Below, in pieces: positions 42,215 to 44,371 of a DNA stretch of 44,371 bases; position 1 is the first letter of the stretch; every line of letters begins with the position of its first letter. Both the position numbers and the translations under genes were made by a program. The stretch comes from Fimbriimonas ginsengisoli (GTDB lineage: Bacteria; Armatimonadota; Fimbriimonadia; Fimbriimonadales; Fimbriimonadaceae), in NCBI GenBank assembly GCA_016179045.1, contig JACOSL010000057.1:1-44371 (forward strand), read 5' to 3'. A model generated the notes under the pieces. It saw only the letters and a program-made list of their open reading frames with translations, was not told the DNA's origin and did not search any database.

Positions 42215-42410
42215 CGCACTCTGAAGAAAGCAGGCGGCGGAAGCCCTAAGCGTCCGACAGGACGGCCGGCCGAGGAGCGGAACAGAACGGTTTGGGAAAC
42301 GCCGACGTCCAGCGTCGGTTCGATGTTTTCGGAGCCTCTGCCGCGAGCTCGGCAGAGGCTCCGAAAGCTTTTTGCCATCCCAATGAGCGCAAAGAACGAG
42401 GCAACCAAAC
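42215..42410 (+). promoter_or_regulatory. Ribosomal protein L10 leader (autoregulatory RNA region)
   Basis: A roughly 195-base untranslated leader precedes rplJ. In many bacteria this region binds the L10-L12 complex and represses its own operon. Here it holds a GC-rich 5' part and a very strong hairpin before the gene. I cannot confirm the L10 kink-turn by eye, so identification rests on position, length and the attenuator. Confidence 0.6.
42327..42373 (+). terminator. Attenuator hairpin in the rplJ leader
   Basis: A perfect 17-bp stem (42327-42343 with 42350-42366, core CGGAGCCTCTGCCG) closed by a 6-nt loop and followed by GC and five Ts (42369-42373). This is an intrinsic terminator placed 38 bases before the rplJ start, so expression should depend on read-through or antitermination. 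Confidence 0.75.
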
Positions 42411-42941
42411 ATGCCAACTGCAGAAAAAGAGAAAACGATCGCGCAGGCGAAAGATTGGTACACCCGCTCGGTCGGTGTGGTGTTCACCGACTACCGTGGC
42501 CTGAAGGTGCGGGAATTACAGCATCTTCGAACCGCCCTCAAAGCGAAGGGCGGCGAACTCCACGTGGTAAAGAACACGCTGTTTCGTCTTGCGGCGGGCG
42601 AGGACATCCAGAAGATCCCGGAGGAAATGCACAACGGGCCTACCGCTATCGCGTTCCTGTATGGGGGCGAGGCCGAGGGCGCCAAGGCGATTCTCGACTA
42701 CGCCAAGTTCAACAAGAGCCTGAAGATTAAGGGCGGCTTCTTCGGCGGGCAGGCGCTCGCCGCAAAGCAAGTCGAAGCGCTTGCGAGCCTGCCCCCGCGC
42801 GATGTTCTGATCGCCCAGTTGATCGGGACCATCGTGGCGCCGCTCACACAGTTGATCGGAACGGTGGAAGCGCTCTACGCCGACCCGATCCGCACGGTCT
42901 ACGCCGCCGCCGATAAGCTCGCGGAAGGGGCCGCGGCCTGA
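42411..42941 (+). CDS. rplJ: Ribosomal protein uL10 (L10)
   Basis: A 176-residue stalk-base protein. The N-terminal RNA-binding part has VGVVFTDYRGLKVRELQHLRTAL, LHVVKNTLFRLA and GPTAIAFLY, all typical of L10. The C-terminal helix that carries L12 dimers is SLPPRDVLIAQLIGTIVAPLTQL onward. GAGG lies 9 nt before the ATG. It is followed after 51 bp by rplL. Confidence 0.97.
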   Translation: MPTAEKEKTIAQAKDWYTRSVGVVFTDYRGLKVRELQHLRTALKAKGGELHVVKNTLFRLAAGEDIQKIPEEMHNGPTAIAFLYGGEAEGAKAILDYAKFNKSLKIKGGFFGGQALAAKQVEALASLPPRDVLIAQLIGTIVAPLTQLIGTVEALYADPIRTVYAAADKLAEGAAA

Positions 42942-42992
42942 CATCTCGACACCGATTTCAAGACTAACCCAAACCCGGAGAACCCAAACCAA

Positions 42993-43379
42993 ATGCCAAC
43001 AGCAGTCGATTCAATCGTTGATCAAATCAGCGGCATGACCGCCCTCGAGCTTTCAGAGCTCAAGAAGGCGCTCGAAGACAAGTTCGGCGTCACCGCCGCC
43101 GCGCCCATGCTGGGCATGGCGATGATGGCGCCCGGCGGCGCAGCCGCAGCGCCCGTCGAAGAGGAGAAGACCGACTTCGACGTAATTCTCATCTCGTCGG
43201 GCGAATCGAAGCTCAACGTGATCAAGGTCGTTCGCGAGATCACCGCCCTAGGCCTGAAAGAGGCCAAGGACCTCGTCGACGGCGCCCCACAGCCGGTCAA
43301 GCAGGGCATTAACAAGGACGAGGCCGCTAAGATCAAGGCCCAGATCGAGGAAGCGGGCGGCAAGGTCGAAGTCAAGTAG
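42993..43379 (+). CDS. rplL: Ribosomal protein bL12 (L7/L12)
   Basis: A 128-residue stalk protein. The N-terminal dimerisation domain is [25 protein letters not shown], an Ala/Gly/Pro hinge follows, and the C-terminal factor-binding domain has [33 protein letters not shown] and [23 protein letters not shown] ribosome site precedes the ATG. In most bacteria rpoB and rpoC follow; here the operon ends with a terminator. Confidence 0.98.
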   Translation: MPTAVDSIVDQISGMTALELSELKKALEDKFGVTAAAPMLGMAMMAPGGAAAAPVEEEKTDFDVILISSGESKLNVIKVVREITALGLKEAKDLVDGAPQPVKQGINKDEAAKIKAQIEEAGGKVEVK

Positions 43380-43422
43380 TTCCGCCTCAGCCCGGCCTCG
43401 AGCGCCGGGGGGGGGGATTCTG

Positions 43423-43463
43423 AGCGGGCGCGGCGCCTTGCGCTGCGCCCGCTTCGTCTTTGC
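43423..43463 (+). terminator. Terminator of rplJL
   Basis: GCGGGCGCGGCG (43424-43435) pairs with CGCTGCGCCCGC (43441-43452), with one G-T wobble, around a 5-nt loop, and is extended by one A-T pair. It is followed by TTCGTCTTTG. It lies 44 bp after rplL. Confidence 0.75.
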
Positions 43464-43469
43464 GACTAC

Positions 43470-43596
43470 TTATCCACATTTCAAAGACTGTGGCGGTCAA
43501 GCGATTTGTCATGGTTTGGCCAGGTGATCTTGTGCTTGGTCGGCCCGACTTGGCGTTGAGATCGTCCACAACTTTTCCACCACGTCGTGTGGAAAA
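43470..43596. other. Cluster of DnaA-box-like sites
   Basis: TTATCCACA (43470-43478) is a perfect consensus DnaA box. TTTTCCACA is present on the minus strand (43588-43596). TTTTCCACC (43573-43581) differs by one base, and TCGTCCACA (43562-43570) by two. The two T-rich sites also form a 9-bp inverted repeat (CTTTTCCAC / GTGGAAAAG). This could be an origin, a DnaA-titration site or an operator. Confidence 0.4.
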
Positions 43597-43713
43597 GAGT
43601 AGGTTTGCATATGGAAAGTTGGCTTACAATGGAGATGTGATGATAGGTGCGACGCCACCGGGCATCCTCCACCGGGGCCGACGTGTCGCGCGGCTCTGGT
43701 CATCTTGGTAGAG

Positions 43714-43874
43714 GCTCGCCGTCGGCGAGCAAAGACCTCGCCTCCCCGTGGAAGATCATCCCGGGGAGGCCATGCTTTTGGGGGCGTCGAGCTATGGTCT
43801 GACAATGGTCGGACCATAGACTAACGATTGACGGAGACGGACACAGGATGGCCGGCCATCGTTAGACAATCGTT
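43714..43874. repeat. Dense inverted repeats before the partial pilT 3' end
   Basis: Four palindromic elements lie in 160 bp: GCTCGCCG/CGGCGAGC (43714-43730); GCCTCCCCG/CGGGGAGGC (43740-43770), followed by CATGCTTTTG; CTATGGTC/GACCATAG (43792-43819); and a 14-bp perfect palindrome GATGGCCGGCCATC (43847-43860). CTAACGATTG (43821-43830) can pair either with ATCGTTAG (43858-43865) or with CAATCGTT (43867-43874). Some may act as terminators for rplJL and the convergent pilT. I see no supportable gene in 43453-43889. Confidence 0.65.
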
Positions 43875-43889
43875 CGACGCCCCGGGAGA

Positions 43890-44371
43890 TCAGCTGCTTT
43901 TGGCCAGACGCATGAACGATTCTTTGTCCACGGCGCGCATGAGGCACTCTTCATGGCTCACGATGCCGTTGCGGAAGAGTTCGGCAAGGCACGCGTCCAT
44001 GGTTTGCATCCCGAGCTGCGAAGAAGTTTCGATCACCGAATACATCTGGTGGGTCTTCCCTTCGCGGATTAGGTTTTTCACGGCCGGCGTGCCGAGCATG
44101 ATTTCGATCGCGGCTACCCGCCCACTGCCCAGCTTGGGAAGCAGTTGCTGGGAAACGATCGCTTCCAGCGTGTTGCCGAGCAGCACGCGAATTTGATCCT
44201 GCTGATCGCTTGGGAACACGTCGATGATGCGGTCGATGCTCGCAGGCGCATTGCGCGTGTGCAGGGTGCCGAACACGAGATGGCCTGTCTCGGCCAGGGT
44301 GAGGGCCGCCTCGATCGTCTCGAGGTCGCGCAGCTCGCCAACGAGGATGATGTCGGGGTCCTCTCGCAGAA
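43890..44371 (-). CDS. pilT: PilT-like ATPase, paralogue 4 (C-terminal part)
   Basis: The last 159 residues or so of a PilT protein whose start lies beyond the window. Walker B is DPDIILVGELRD, followed by ETIEAALTLAETGHLVFGTLHT (His box), DQQDQIRVLLGNTLEAIVSQQLLP, AVKNLIREGKTHQ (AIRNLIRE motif) and SSQLGMQTMD. It is distinct from the three tandem paralogues at 31518-34934 and reads as the most canonical PilT of the four. Walker A is not visible here. Confidence 0.93.
   Translation of the reverse strand, partial: LREDPDIILVGELRDLETIEAALTLAETGHLVFGTLHTRNAPASIDRIIDVFPSDQQDQIRVLLGNTLEAIVSQQLLPKLGSGRVAAIEIMLGTPAVKNLIREGKTHQMYSVIETSSQLGMQTMDACLAELFRNGIVSHEECLMRAVDKESFMRLAKSS

Noticed and set aside
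43408..43416. Run of nine Gs after rplL
   Set aside because: Interesting as a possible slippage site, but it lies between the stop codon and the terminator, so it has no coding effect and may be a sequencing artefact.
43460..43711. 83-aa plus-strand frame starting TTG in the rplL-pilT gap
   Set aside because: Begins inside the rplJL terminator tail, has no ribosome site, spans the DnaA-box cluster and shows no protein-like pattern.

Overview
The window is high-GC bacterial chromosome with tightly packed genes, frequent GTG and TTG starts and many 4-bp stop/start overlaps. It combines a meso-DAP type MurE, the DUF881 and small-basic-protein (DUF1290) division genes usually seen beside ftsA in Gram-positives, a Wza-like SLBB export protein, four PilT-type ATPases and a MurC-Ddl fusion. 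Together these suggest a deep-branching environmental bacterium, possibly Armatimonadota (Fimbriimonadia-like). That placement is inference from gene content and was not tested by any search.

Layout. Positions 1-4400: a DUF58/MoxR pair (minus strand), a divergent ROK sugar kinase with two small downstream genes, a 2-oxo acid dehydrogenase E2 subunit and a small hypothetical gene. Positions 4528-4719: a 63-residue orphan gene. Positions 4870-21529: one long minus-strand division and cell wall (dcw) operon, in transcription order mraZ, rsmH, ftsL, ftsI, murE, murF, mraY, murD, ftsW, murG, murC-ddl fusion, ftsQ, DUF881, sbp, ftsA. No ftsZ, murB or separate ddl is present. Positions 21821-30103: a lipoprotein, a Gfo/Idh/MocA oxidoreductase and TerC, then FmdB and a hypothetical protein on the plus strand, transketolase, a large secreted glycosidase-like protein and a VanX-type D-Ala-D-Ala dipeptidase. 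Positions 30100-35674: an SLBB export protein, tRNA-Phe and tRNA-Asp with a good promoter, three tandem PilT paralogues and a membrane-anchored exported protein. Positions 35883-42092: greA, recJ, then an ECF sigma / anti-sigma / degenerate HtrA-PDZ operon, then moaA and an EVE-domain gene. Positions 42124-43452: a 7-bp repeat array, an extended -10 promoter, an L10-leader-like region with a strong attenuator hairpin, then rplJ, rplL and a terminator. Positions 43453-43889: a 440-bp gene-free, structure-rich region with DnaA-box-like sites. The window closes with a partial fourth PilT.

How the genes work together. The dcw operon makes lipid II from UDP-MurNAc precursors (murC, murD, murE, murF, ddl, mraY, murG), polymerises it at the septum (ftsW, ftsI), and provides the divisome scaffold (ftsL, ftsQ, ftsA). 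The VanX-type dipeptidase could recycle the product of Ddl. The PilT set implies surface motility or pilus retraction. The sigma operon resembles an envelope-stress circuit, except that its protease-like member appears catalytically dead. No insertion sequence, prophage, CRISPR array or clear defence island was found. The least explained stretches are 42124-42410 and 43453-43889.
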